From NCBI GenBank assembly GCA_903813345.2, contig CAIIXF020000010.1, positions 23,107,740 to 23,169,739 on the forward strand: DNA of 62,000 nucleotides. Reading direction: 5' to 3'. Below, one piece after another: positions 35,201 to 44,121 of the stretch. The DNA comes from Owenia fusiformis. Lineage: Eukaryota > Annelida > Polychaeta > Sabellida > Oweniidae. Position numbers and translations under genes: made by a program. Each line of letters begins with the position of its first letter. Position 1 is the first letter of the stretch. The notes under the pieces were generated by a model that did no database searches, had not been told where the DNA came from, and saw nothing but the letters and a program-made list of their open reading frames with translations.

Positions 35201-38200
35201 TGAACCCAGCAGCTGCCCTGCCCCCAGGTTATGGATATTATTACCCTGGAACTACTGGAGCAGTCATCCCAGGCTTTTACAACCATATGAATATGATAGT
35301 AAGTAGAATCTACTGTTCAATCTGATTGTAACAAAAGTACTGTAAAGGCATTGGCCAGCGTTAAGGTTTGTAAATTGTTGAAATCAAATTCCAAATGCAT
35401 GAGAGAATTTGAATTGACAAATTGTATGCTTATCTTTACCATTTAAGCCAAAAACATGTTGGTATTCTCTCACCAATAATCTATTAAAGGAAGAAAATCC
35501 CTGTAACAAAAAAGCTGAATGTGATGACAACAAATCTTTCCTCATCTAACTGAATAAAGTAAAAATGTTGATGAACCTATGAGCCTGTCATTATCTATTT
35601 TGTTACTTATAAAGCAGTATTCTGATACTCAACATATTCTTGCAATTTAGTTAAATCAGGCTATAAGAATAGTGCATACATGATGCCCCACTATAAGGGA
35701 TTGATATACGAGGTATCGAATTGTGTATGGGAGACAGTCTTATAAATGTGTTAGTCATCATGACCTTTTTGTGTGAATAGTTATATTGTGTGTATCTCCA
35801 GGTTCCCCCAGTGACCAATGTGACTAACACAGTGGGCCAAGCAGTATCTAACAGCTTGCCTTACCAGAAGCCATATGCTGCATCAGGTACTCAGGTCTAT
35901 GCTGCAGGTGGTAACATGGGTAAGAATCATACAATATAAAGTAGAAGCATGTCCCTGTGTTGTACATCCCCTCATCACTTCTGTCATAATATTGTGAATC
36001 ACAAGATTTAATTGTCTCAAGTATCACCATGGTTGCAAAGTGGAATACATTTAGAATTAAGGAATTCATATATCTTAGAAATAGACCCTTGGCTAAACAG
36101 ACATTTGGGAAGGTTTAGGAGCTTGATTAAAAATAAATAAAAATACCAGATTATATTAACTTGTGGGACTTGTTAAAATATTTGCTGACTTTTCTCAATA
36201 GTATTGGCTTGAAATGATGATGATATACTTTCGCTCTTCTGCATATTTCATGAAGACTTTAGTTCAGAATCGCACTGATCAAGCCACCATTTTAGCTTTA
36301 CAATGGTAGAAATGTAATATAGGACCCTTTCTCTTAGTTTCTTAGAAATACTTAAATGAAGATGATTTATTGGTTAGTGTTGTAATGGGCAATGTCAAGA
36401 TAAATTTGTGAATGTTGTAGGGGGCTATGATGTAAATGATGTCACTGCACAAAGCAGCCATGACTACAAGAATGCTTATGGAACACAGGCGCCATCTAAA
36501 GCCACTACTGGTCCTTGTAAGTTCACATTGCGCTCTCTTCATTCTTGAAACATGTTCAGTAGAGCTATGCCTTGTATCTCACAATATTGACATTTGTTTC
36601 ATATAGTGAGAGGAATTGAGAGAGATATAAATCTAATAACATAGATGTATGAATGTACATGTAGTACTAAATGGAGCCTGTAGCTTTATTGTGAATCTTG
36701 TGTGATTTTTTCTTTAGAAATTCTACTGTATCAAACTAAGACCCACGAAATAATGGTTTAGTATTTCAGCAGAATTTCAAGACTTCTGACATTTGATAAA
36801 TGATTTGTTGAGATTGATCATTTTAAGAACTTAGCTTCTTCTAACAGAAATATGTCATTTATATATAAGCACATTTCCTTAGATTACAAAACAATAAACT
36901 ACTTTTGTAGTTCATTTCAATAATAGCCAGCATCATTTATTTTTCACTTGTTTTGTAACAGGAATGTTGATTGTATATATTCTATTATTAATAAATTGTA
37001 TGCGATGGTGTATGTTGAATATTTATTGATCCTGTAATTAAATGGATGAAGTTGAAGTCAAATGAAGAGTTTTGATAGTTTCAAGTGAAGTGTGCTTCAT
37101 ATACCATAATAAACATACAAGAGTTTTCCATAATACTGTGTGAAACAGATGTTTCAATCATGGTTGAACTTGGTTTCACATATGTTATCTATGGAGTAGT
37201 ATCAAGATGACATGGCTTGGTTTTAATCTTGATCAGGCAGCTAGACACTTGTTAAGTACAACATAATCCACCCTAAATAAACAAAAGAAGCAGAATTAAC
37301 CTTTCATATTAAAAGTAATAACTCAAGACAGTTATGGCCATAATTATATTTTTTGAGAGTACTATGAATATAAAATGATGCACTGGTTTTCCTACAGTGA
37401 TGTATGTTGTACTATGTCTAGACTGCTTGATAGAGACTATGGTGGTGTGGTGATACATAAAGTGGCACTTTGCTCATGCTTATATCTTGTTCCTGTGAGA
37501 GATCATTTGTGAAATATTTGAACCATGTACATGAAGTATTATAAATCTTGTTCATTTGGATTATGTATCTCTTTGGGGTGTTTCACTGAAGTAACTGGGA
37601 ATTGTGTCAGAATATGGTAAGAATTATGGTAAACCCACATAAACCCCAATAATGCCAATATCAGTATCTACCTCTTCATATGAACGTCTCGATGAATGTC
37701 AATCCAAATCAATTGGGTTCATTTTAGACTTTTTAGGTTTTGTTGAAGTGCTCTTATGTCATGGATGCATACCTTTATAACACTCCATATCATTCTGTGT
37801 TGCAACATATTTTGGAAATATTGTGAGTGTCTGTTCTTTAACAATATTGAAAATCATGAATCCATGTCCTAAGTGTAAGCATGGGCAGTGTGTGGTTTTA
37901 TGTTGCTATTAACAAGAGTTATGTGGTGAATGTTGAACAAGCAAGCATGTTTACATTGCAGTCGGAAGCTCTAGTGAGCCAGATAGAAACAAGCAACTAT
38001 TCCTCAACTCACAGACCATTCAGTACAAATCACCAGGTATGACAATACATTGGCCATTCACCTGAAGCAAACACCATCATTAATGAACATTTTCGCGCTA
38101 GCTTGTCTGAAAATGATTAAATCCCCAAAAATTCTGATGATCATTGTCAACTTTCGTTCACCCACTTGTTGAAGTCTGAACATTAGAAATCATTTCTTAC

Positions 38201-41200
38201 ACTAAATACTGGAAGGGAGGCACATTGGAGGAGTGCAAGTTATGTTTATTAATCCATAAAATTTGAATCACTGTCTGAAATGGTATATGGTATTTGCTTC
38301 AGATGTTACTGTACAGGTTCCAAAGAGACACTCTAGTTGAGGGTTGGATGTATTTAGTCTTGTATCAGATCATTGTGTTACACTCACTAATAACACAAGC
38401 AGGGGGGGGGGGCATAGAAAGTGAAGCACTTAAATACATAGATGGATGGTTAGAGATGATTGAGGCAAGACTAATGTACATTGATATTCCAAGTGTACAG
38501 ACTCTGTCAACTAGAATGTGTTTGGAACAAGGCCCTGATTGTTGTCATCCAATATATGTACAATAACTCACTTTGATGGGAGAAACCATATCTAACCCAA
38601 ATTTAAAACATACTAGAACCACCTCATCTTTGATTTTAACCCTTGAACAGTTAGGTTATAGAGAATTACACCAACAGTTAGGGGGGCAGATCTGCTGATC
38701 TTTTTTTTTTTTTTTTTTTTTTTTAAATATTTATTCAAGTTTTAGATTTACATTATAATATAAGGTTACATGATAATACATATTATAAGAAAGTATATAA
38801 GGGGGGTTTACAGGGGAGGGGAGAGACTATAATTACTTGATCTAAGTATAGTGGGTCAAATGTGAGAGTTTGGTTTTTCTATTTAGGTCTTCTTTTTACC
38901 CCCTTTCTGACTCTGTATGTAAGTTTTGTAGTATTTGGTTTCCAGCTCAGAAAGGGGGGTTATACATAATTTTCTATCATTGAATTTATAAGATTCCATT
39001 TTCTGTCATGCAATTCTTCTTGTCCATGTGTTTTTGCAATATATTTGTCAGCCTTCTTTTCTCTTATTAAGTATCTTTGAAAAGCATTTATGGTAGGTGT
39101 TTTTTCTTCCAATTTATTAATATACATGAATCTCTTTATGAGTAAGGTTGCTAGGTTTTGGCTGAGAGACAATCTTGGAGATCCTAACATAAAAGCTTGG
39201 TCATCAGGTATCTCTTCATTCAGGATTCTGTAGCATTGTTGTTTGAAATCTTCCATCACTTGGCATTTCAGGAAACCATGTTCTATATCGTCTATTTGGT
39301 TGCTATTGCACAGTACGCATGTTTGGGTTTTTACTTTTTTCATTTTGAAAAGTATTTTTTCTGAAGTATATTGCCCTATTTAGTATCCTATATTGAAAAT
39401 ATTTCATTTTCGTATCTTTTGTCAGTTTGTTTATTAGATTATATATTTTTTTCCATTTTATGTCTTTTTGAAAGTAGTCTCTCCATTTGGTTTGACCTGT
39501 AGGGGTCTTTTGCTTGAACTTTTTGCTGAGCTTTTGGTACGTTTTTTTATTGTCCCATGTTTTTAATCTCTCAATATTATCTTCGTCATCTTGTAAGTTG
39601 GTGTTTGCCATTAGGGTTTTCCACCTTGGTGGTATGCATCTTATAACAGTGTGGTAGTTGAGAAAGGTCTGGTTTTGTAAATTATATTGATTTCTTAGTT
39701 GATCATAACTTTTTAAGTGACCATTTTGGTATAAGTGTTTAATTCTTGTTATACCTTTCCTTTCCCATTCTTTATTTTGAAGCGGGTTTTTGTTTTGCTT
39801 TATACATTCATTGTTCCATATGATTTCATTGGAGGGGTTGTCAATATCCTGTTCTTTTATATATTTTACCTCATGCCATATTTTAAGAACTTCATCCAAG
39901 CTTTTCAAATTAGTTGTAATTACATCAGACTTGTAAGGGTTTTCAATGTTATACTCTAAAATGTTATTGTCTCTGTTTTTGTCTAGTTTGCTCATCCAGA
40001 TTCTTTTCCACTTACTGTTGCAATCTTCATCTTTTAGTTTACGCAGCCATTTTAGCTTTAGGTTTTTTGCATACGATTCAAGGTGTGTCATATCTAGTCC
40101 TCCTTCTTCTGTTGTTCTCCTAAGCGTTGCTCTTGCAATTTTGTCATTTTTATTTGACCATATAAAGTTGTAGAGGAGATCTTCTAGGTCTTTTAATGTG
40201 TTGTCTTGTGGTATTGGAACTGTTGTCAAAACGTATGAAAGTTGGGACTGAATTAAGGACTTTATTACACATATCTTACCAACTGGCGTTAGAGATCTTT
40301 CTTTCCATGTTTTAATTAAATTCTTAATCTTCTGTATAGGTTTTTCTAAGTTGGCTTTCCCGATAGGTCTCCCATCCAATGGAATTGTAATTCCCAGGAC
40401 CTTGATTTCAGTTTTTTCTAGTTTTGTGCCTACCTCATTGCATATGTTTTCTGCCTCTGCTGTTATAGCTCTGGTACTTTCTCCTAGTATACCTATCTTT
40501 GTTTTTTCTTTATTTATCTTTAGTCCTGAAACTTTACCAAATTTTTCAAGCATGTCTACGGAGGGTTTAATTGATGCTTTGTCATTTAGGTACAACACTG
40601 TGTCATCGGCATACTGTGACACCTTACAGTTCACATTGTCTATATCAATGCCTTTTATGTCTTTTGTTGCTCTAAGTGCAGTACTTAGTATTTCGGCACA
40701 CATAATAAAAAGATAGGGGCTTAATGGGCAGCCTTGACGTACTCCTCGTTCAATGTTTATGTAATTTGATGTATATCCGTTGTTGATGATAGTGCTTGTG
40801 TTGTCTTTATATATTGTTCTTATCCAGTTTGTTATTCGTTCTCCAAAGTTAAAGTATTCCATAGTTTTATAGATAAAGTTATGTTCTAGTGTGTCAAAGG
40901 CTTGATCTGCTGATCTTGGAAACAAACAATCATAGGAGGTTGTATTAGGTATCATTGGAAAGGTTATTCAATTTTTTTTTTATTTATTTATTTCATGATA
41001 ATATAATAATATAATGTACAAACCATGTGCACTCGTCACCCTTAGTAATTGGGCGTATCCGTGCTTGTATCAAAAAATTTTGCAGAGCAATCAAAAAAAC
41101 ATATAATATATAACAGTATAACATACATTTTCTACATTGTTTAGATGCAATACAGAAACTTTAAAGTCTTGATAGAAATAATTAATTTAATACAATGTGA

Positions 41201-42703
41201 TCTTATATAATATTTTCATTCATCTTTTCCAAAAGATCCTTTTTAATGTTGTGTTTAAAAGAATTCAAAGTTTTACATGTTCGAAATACAATTGGCAAAT
41301 CCCAGTATTTTGAGCTTATAACTATTGAGCCATTATTTATTAGGAAATTAATTTTTTAAGAACATAGGGATGCATCGTTTCAAGTCAAAACTACTGAAAA
41401 TTTGAGTATTTTGGTAACTTTGACCAGCTCTAACTTTCCTCTAATGGGGTTTAGATTTTTTTCACAAACATGCCAAATTAAATTTTAAGAAAAGCCAGAG
41501 TGTCGGACAAACTATGAAAAGTTATCTAAGAAATTCCTTAGAGGGCAGATCTGCTCAAGTTAATCAAAGGTAGGGGGCTGTAAAAGTCATTGGGTTGAGA
41601 TGATTTCTCCCTTTTGGTTATCCGTGCTATGAATAATACAATAATACAGCTGTAAATATTAAGAGTTGCTGTTTCAGAGTTTATTTGGATTGTTTGATTC
41701 ATACTGAGGATAAAATGAGAAGTAGATGCATTAATAGAGTAGTGTAGTATAGTTTAGGTGTTGGGTGCTAGTGTCATTAATATTAGCATTAATACAATGT
41801 AGATAGTAACTTTTTATAGTTGGGTCAGGTCAGGGTCAATACAATCAGGATGCAGATTCCAGGGTAGAGTTGCTCATGACCGCAATGCATTGATATAATT
41901 GCCCACTAAATTTGAATCAACCATGTCGCATGGGCACAAAGGTTATAACTGCAAAATCTCTCTTGACCCAGCTGTTGGAAATGTGAATGATTGTGAGATG
42001 TCAAAATGTATGTTGTTTGACAAAAATGTAAAATGGGTGAGTGTTTGATGTTTACCTGTTGTGTTTCAGCAGCTGCCACATCCAGTGGTGTGAATGTCAC
42101 CGATCTGACTGCTACTGGTTATGCCAAGTCACACACTGGCACATATGACAAGCCTGGCTTTGCTGGCAATACTCCACCCCCTTTCAACACAAACATGGCA
42201 GCCCTTCCCACTGGCAACCAAAGTCACCTGGGAACACTGCCTGCCACTTACCCATTCGTTCCCATGATGCCTCAGCAGCTTCAGCACCTACAGCAGGTAT
42301 GTTCCCACAATGCAACACAAAATACTTAGTTTAGTGTAAATATGATGGAATTTGTAACATATTTGAAGTTGGTAGTTACCACCTCTGTTTTATTTGAATG
42401 TTACACGAACATACTTCTCGACAGTGCGATATTTTGAATTTTTTTTATTTTTATATTTGCTCAAAAAAACTACAATATAAGAGTATGCTTCTAAAACCTT
42501 GAGAACCTTGTTCAGAATTGCCCTTCTTGAGCATAGTGCTACAGGTACTTTGAAGCTTTTTGTGCTTTTTGGTGGAATGATGAGTTGCGTATATCTTTCA
42601 GGACTCAAGTGGTGCCGCAGGGAGAGTAAACCCCCAGGCCCCATCTACAGCTAAACCAGCTGTTAGCAAGCAGTATGGCAACACATACTGGGGAACCAGC
42701 TAA
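23231..42703 (+). CDS. UBAP2L: UBAP2/UBAP2L (lingerer) homologue, complete, 21 coding exons
   Basis: Exons: 23231-23317, 23630-23725, 24156-24263, 24593-24803, 25079-25178, 25791-25978, 27436-27485, 28066-28183, 28423-28661, 30302-30457, 30859-31017, 31339-31538, 31807-31945, 32941-33028, 33317-34116, 34606-35298, 35802-35919, 36421-36516, 37962-38036, 42070-42296, 42602-42703. All junctions are GT-AG and phases match, giving 1349 aa. Order: basic N-terminus, UBA domain (about 62-97), RGG region (about 98-210), Q/S/N-rich segment, the UBAP2-specific motif PPSKIPASAVEMPG (about 505-571), a long Y/Q/N/S-rich prion-like part and a conserved-looking C-terminus (QYGNTYWGTS). Family members bind RNA and ubiquitin, associate with ribosomes and nucleate stress granules; Drosophila lingerer restrains growth with FMRP and Caprin. 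The introns host box C/D snoRNAs, transposons and a LINE. The ATG is the first in frame after a 5' UTR acceptor. Confidence 0.93.
23368..23443 (+). ncRNA. Box C/D snoRNA, family B copy 1 (intron 1)
   Basis: Terminal stem GGTTCA/TGAACC, C box ATGATGA, D box CTGA at about 23435. The D' guide CTTTCCCTCGTCTTA precedes a CTG D' box. It lies 186 nt before exon 2. Family B copies at 24293 and 32791 share the guide almost perfectly while the stem bases differ but still pair. Confidence 0.8.
24156..24263 (+). CDS. UBAP2L: UBAP2L exon 3: UBA domain
   Basis: Encodes VMEMTGKGMDDVILALHD then CDQDANRAVLQLLEE, a three-helix UBA fold: loop Gly after the first helix, and the hydrophobic AVLQLLEE third helix. 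In this family the UBA domain binds ubiquitin. The exon is phase 0 at both ends, so the domain is a clean exon module. Acceptor TTGCTAG, donor CAG|GTATTT. Frames reading past 24263 enter the intron and overlap a snoRNA, not coding sequence. Confidence 0.92.
24293..24366 (+). ncRNA. Box C/D snoRNA, family B copy 2 (intron 3)
   Basis: Stem GCTCA/TGAGC, C box ATGATGA, D box CTGA, same D' guide CTTTCCCTCGTCTTA as copy 1. It lies about 30 nt after the UBA exon donor and 226 nt before exon 4. Confidence 0.82.
24593..25178 (+). CDS. UBAP2L: UBAP2L exons 4-5: Lys/Arg-rich and RGG region
   Basis: Exon 4 (24593-24803) begins GEWKTTTKKKKAPAQK, a typical continuation after the UBA domain in this family, and ends in RPRRGRGMVQNIPRL and RGRGG. 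Exon 5 (25079-25178) reads NRGRGRGRGRGSGRGR. Arginine-glycine repeats bind RNA and are usual PRMT1 methylation substrates; in UBAP2L this region is needed for stress-granule function. Intron 24804-25078 carries a snoRNA. Confidence 0.9.
24900..24979 (+). ncRNA. Box C/D snoRNA, family A copy 1 (intron 4)
   Basis: Stem GGCTTGA/TTGAGCC (with G-U), C box ATGATGA, D' guide TATACTTTCGCTCTT before CTG, C'-like ATGAAGA, D guide AGTTCAGAATCGCA and D box CTGA. It ends 99 nt before exon 5, a usual distance for intronic snoRNA. From memory, the D' guide could pair about 10 nt with AGAGCGAAAG of 18S rRNA; that needs testing. Confidence 0.85.
25399..25478 (+). ncRNA. Box C/D snoRNA, family A copy 2 (intron 5)
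   Basis: Same C, D', C', D boxes and both guides as copy 1; stem AGGCTC/GAGCTT with one G-U pair. It lies 312 nt before exon 6. Confidence 0.83.
26078..26163 (+). ncRNA. Box C/D snoRNA, family A copy 3 (intron 6)
   Basis: Extended terminal stem TAGGCT/AGCCTA, conserved C box, D' guide, C' and D box. The same flanking words (ATAGGCTC..., GAGCCTATATGA) occur around copy 4 in intron 7, showing the two arose by segmental duplication. Confidence 0.83.
26196..27038. mobile_element. UBAP2L: TA-flanked palindromic element in UBAP2L intron 6
   Basis: Ends GTACCCTGGACAGGTTGGAT and TTCAACCTGTCCGGGGTAC (inverted), flanked by TA at both sides (26194-26195, 27039-27040). Arms extend over 100 bp (TTTTTACTCTATATTTGCAA and its complement). 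The core has a GC-richer stretch (about 26590-26660) but no transposase. Probably a Tc1/mariner-type MITE. It split a segment that is otherwise colinear between introns 6 and 7. Confidence 0.75.
27703..27788 (+). ncRNA. Box C/D snoRNA, family A copy 4 (intron 7)
   Basis: Stem ATAGGCTC/GAGCCTAT, 8 bp perfect; all boxes and both guides intact. It lies 277 nt before exon 8. Confidence 0.85.
28273..28335 (+). pseudogene. Degenerate family A snoRNA (intron 8)
   Basis: Stem CTCAA/TTGAG and GTTCAGAATCATAC resemble family A, but the C box is ATGATGT, the D' guide has gone and the D box region is shortened so CTGA is lost. Probably a relic of a ninth A copy. Confidence 0.5.
28698..29930. repeat. UBAP2L: 1.2-kb element with about 140-bp tandem units in intron 9
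   Basis: Starts ATCCCATTGAACGAAGTTCG and ends CTGTTCGATGGGAT, a 14-bp imperfect inverted pair. A GTCCGTCCGTCTGTCCG run follows the start. Five to six units of about 134-146 bp, each with AGTAGTGGAGCGATTTTGTT, TTTGGTATGTGAATACT, GACACTTTTGGTAGAAGG and an AAATGGCCGCCATTTT palindrome, fill the body. The short ORFs here are artefacts. Family unassigned. Confidence 0.75.
31161..31234 (+). ncRNA. Box C/D snoRNA, family A variant (intron 11)
   Basis: C box ATGATGA, D' guide TATACTTTCGCTCTT identical to family A, but the second half is different (TTTGAGGATGGAAGTGTTT before D box CTGA). Stem CTCA/TGAG. It lies 104 nt before exon 12. It retains the first guide and has a diverged second guide. Confidence 0.75.
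31339..31538 (+). CDS. UBAP2L: UBAP2L exon 12: UBAP2-family signature (DUF3697)
   Basis: Contains PPSKIPASAVEMPG followed by DVQFGVDFGNEAPSFGFG, matching from memory the short motif diagnostic of UBAP2, UBAP2L and lingerer. This exon is the strongest single piece of evidence for the gene identity. The preceding RQQKQGQPRIKY corresponds to the basic lead-in present in the vertebrate proteins. The function of the motif is not established to my knowledge; the wider region is involved in partner binding. Confidence 0.93.
32094..32728. mobile_element. 635-bp TIR element with 6-bp TSD in intron 13
   Basis: Ends TTAGTGGTGTA and TACAACACTAA, flanked by TTATGA (32088-32093 and 32729-32734). Subterminal words on both sides are CG-rich relative to the surroundings (TCGCGAAT, CACGCGAATTACTCG). 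No transposase. The exon-13 frame that reads into it is simply intron read-through. Confidence 0.7.
32791..32867 (+). ncRNA. Box C/D snoRNA, family B copy 3 (intron 13)
   Basis: Stem AAGCTCA/TGAGCTT, 7 bp perfect; C box ATGATGA, D' guide CTTTCCCTCGTCTTA, D box CTGA. It ends 73 nt before exon 14, the distance typical of efficiently processed intronic snoRNAs. Confidence 0.85.
33060..33130 (+). ncRNA. Box C/D snoRNA, family A variant (intron 14)
   Basis: Stem GCTCAT/ATGAGC, C box GTGATGA, D' guide TATACTTTCGCTCTT, D box CTGA. The second half (TTGAGGATAGAAGTTTTT) matches the intron-11 variant, so these two form a subfamily. Confidence 0.78.
33317..35298 (+). CDS. UBAP2L: UBAP2L exons 15-16: long low-complexity, prion-like region
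   Basis: Exon 15 (33317-34116, 266 codons) is dominated by Ser, Gln, Asn, Tyr and Gly with repeated SYQ/NSYQ steps; exon 16 (34606-35298, 231 codons) opens with a Ser/Thr-rich run and closes with Pro/Gly/Tyr-rich LPPGYGYYYPGTTGAVIPGF, which resembles the conserved PGYYY-type segment of UBAP2L. Such composition supports condensation in stress granules. A long ORF at 33380-33922 in another frame is a shadow of exon 15. Confidence 0.88.
34398..34466 (+). pseudogene. Decayed family A snoRNA (intron 15)
   Basis: Retains ACTTTCACTCTTCTGCATAT, ATGAAGA, AATTCAGAATCACA and D box CTGA, but the C box is reduced to TATGAAA and the D' guide has a G-to-A change. Likely not assembled into a snoRNP. Confidence 0.55.
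35513..35580 (+). pseudogene. Diverged family B snoRNA (intron 16)
   Basis: C box GTGATGA and CAACAAATCTTTCCTCATCTAA with an ACTGAA D' box resemble family B, but the D box is TTGA and no good terminal stem closes it. Either degenerate or a D'-only guide. Confidence 0.45.
36206..36285 (+). ncRNA. Box C/D snoRNA, family A copy 5 (intron 17)
   Basis: Stem GGCTTGA/TCAAGCC, 7 bp perfect, against GGCTTGA/TTGAGCC in copy 1; C box ATGATGA, D' guide TATACTTTCGCTCTT, C' ATGAAGA, D guide AGTTCAGAATCGCA, D box CTGA. It ends 135 nt before exon 18. Confidence 0.85.
36517..37961 (+). other. UBAP2L intron 18, no recognised feature
   Basis: 1.4 kb, AT-rich, without snoRNA boxes, inverted repeats or coding signal that I can see. 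Confidence 0.4.
38701..40903 (-). mobile_element. 5'-truncated L1/Tx1-type LINE, frameshifted, with TSD
   Basis: On the minus strand: reverse transcriptase from the AFDTLEHNF motif onward, through RQGCPLSPYLF, the catalytic YADDTVLYL (YADD) and GLKINKEKTKI, a long connection domain, then CVLCNSNQIDDIEHGFLKC, a CCHC-like C-terminal knuckle. The 5' part (endonuclease and early RT) is missing. One frameshift near 39345 splits the ORF (40955-39303 then 39343-38960). A T24 run at 38701 is the poly-A tail. GATCTGCTGATC(TT) occurs at 38689 and 40904, a 12-14 bp target duplication. It sits in UBAP2L intron 19 in antisense. The domain order fits the L1/Tx1 clade. Dead copy. Confidence 0.9.
40972..41346 (-). 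mobile_element. Second LINE 3' end fragment
   Basis: Minus strand reads GSIVISSKYWDLP then FRTCKTLNSFKHNIKKDLLE, the C-terminal tail common to CR1/Jockey/RTE-type reverse transcriptases (the usual form is a WNSLP box followed by a SLSSFKKKLK box), then an AT-rich 3' UTR and an A-rich AATAAATAAATA-type tail at the 40972 end. A short AATTTTTT duplication may flank it. It lies 55 bp from the first LINE but is a different family. Confidence 0.65.
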
Positions 42704-43412
42704 ATACTGGGACTGACAAACACCAACAAGTCACCAGAATATAATAACAACATTAACGTAAGATGATTTGATACTGGGTTGAGAGAGACCCAATGATTTA
42801 CGTAGTAGCAGATGTAATATGTAGCCTTGGTCAAGTTTGCTTATAATGTGTGTGTGTAGCTGTAAATATATGAGAAGTTGAAAACGATCCAACTAGTGAT
42901 TTTAATTGGTTGTATATGGTTAGCGCTCCAGTCTGTCCTTCCGATGGACTTTGTAAATATAAAAGATGATTGGTGCAGCATCCTCCGTGATGTGTGTTGT
43001 GTACAATACGGGGCCCTGTATGCCCATATAAGGAGCTGTAGATATGGATTCTTGGAATACTACAGTACAGTATATAAAGTTCCTGGTTATCCGGTCACAC
43101 AGGATTTCCAGTGTGTAAAAATGTTTCTCTTCTGTGACTCACAAAAGTAAAAAACAAAAAAATCGTAAAATTTAAGAAAAATATATAGTAAAAAATGAAC
43201 GTTTTGTAACTTTTGTTGTAAAGCCAAGTGGTATTATATGATGTAATATATTATTAGCTTTCACTGGATTATTAGAAATTGCATGAATATTTGGATGAAG
43301 TGAACATTGTATAAATGCATGGTGTTCCATTCTAGCTTCATAGAAGCTTAAGTGTAGTTTATATATTGTGTAAAAAGTGAACAAATCAATATTATGATCA
43401 GTGCTCTTGTGA

Positions 43413-43418
43413 AATAAA
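43413..43418 (+). promoter_or_regulatory. UBAP2L: Candidate UBAP2L polyadenylation signal
   Basis: AATAAA 710 bp after the stop codon; another at 43553-43558. The ORF at 42878-43150 lies in this 3' UTR and shows no domain. Confidence 0.4.
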
Positions 43419-44067
43419 TTTGATTATTATATGAACAGTGAAAATGTTGATAAATTATTCAACAAGGAAATAAACTACAAACTTCATTTTGTATGCTTGG
43501 AATAGATTTCATACATAATTGTAATTTACACAATCATAATTGCTATATTGTAAATAAACTAAACTGATAAAAGAGGTCAATAACTTTGCATAGAACATAA
43601 ACCATGGTACTATATTTTTTAATTTTATTTGTAACACATATATAAAGATATATGGCAATGTTGTAAAACTCTAAATAGAATAGAACAGATTTTATTTCAA
43701 TAGTAGTCAAAAGTACATAAAATGTATATTTCTCCTATTATTATTGAATGGTCATTTCTCCATTTGTTGCTTATTTTCTAGCATTGAGAAGTGGCTCCCC
43801 CTATCTCATCTATCCATCTATTATACATAATAAAACGAAGTATGGACTGTATAAAAGTGAAAATATGTATTATCTTGTGTTTTCTTTGGGCTTTCTAGTT
43901 TGTGAAGAGATGGTCTAATTTGATTCGATTGCCTTTGGCCTACCATCCAAGTTAGATGTAATCAGTATTGTCTAGGCCCTGAATTGTCAACCTATTCGAT
44001 TTTTACCAAACAGCCAGAAGGATATAATATTCAAAAACAACAAAACGTTTTATGTATTCAAAAATAT

Positions 44068-44073
44068 TTTTAT
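44068..44073 (-). promoter_or_regulatory. Aquaglyceroporin polyadenylation signal
   Basis: AATAAA on the minus strand 49 bp beyond the stop codon of the last aquaporin exon. The UBAP2L and aquaporin 3' ends are therefore tail to tail within about 0.5 kb. Confidence 0.5.
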
Positions 44074-44121
44074 TGTCACTTATGCAATGAGTAAAGTATA
44101 CATGATATTATACAAGTATAT

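Noticed and set aside
39735-40716. Plus-strand ORFs
   Set aside because: Antisense of the LINE reverse transcriptase.
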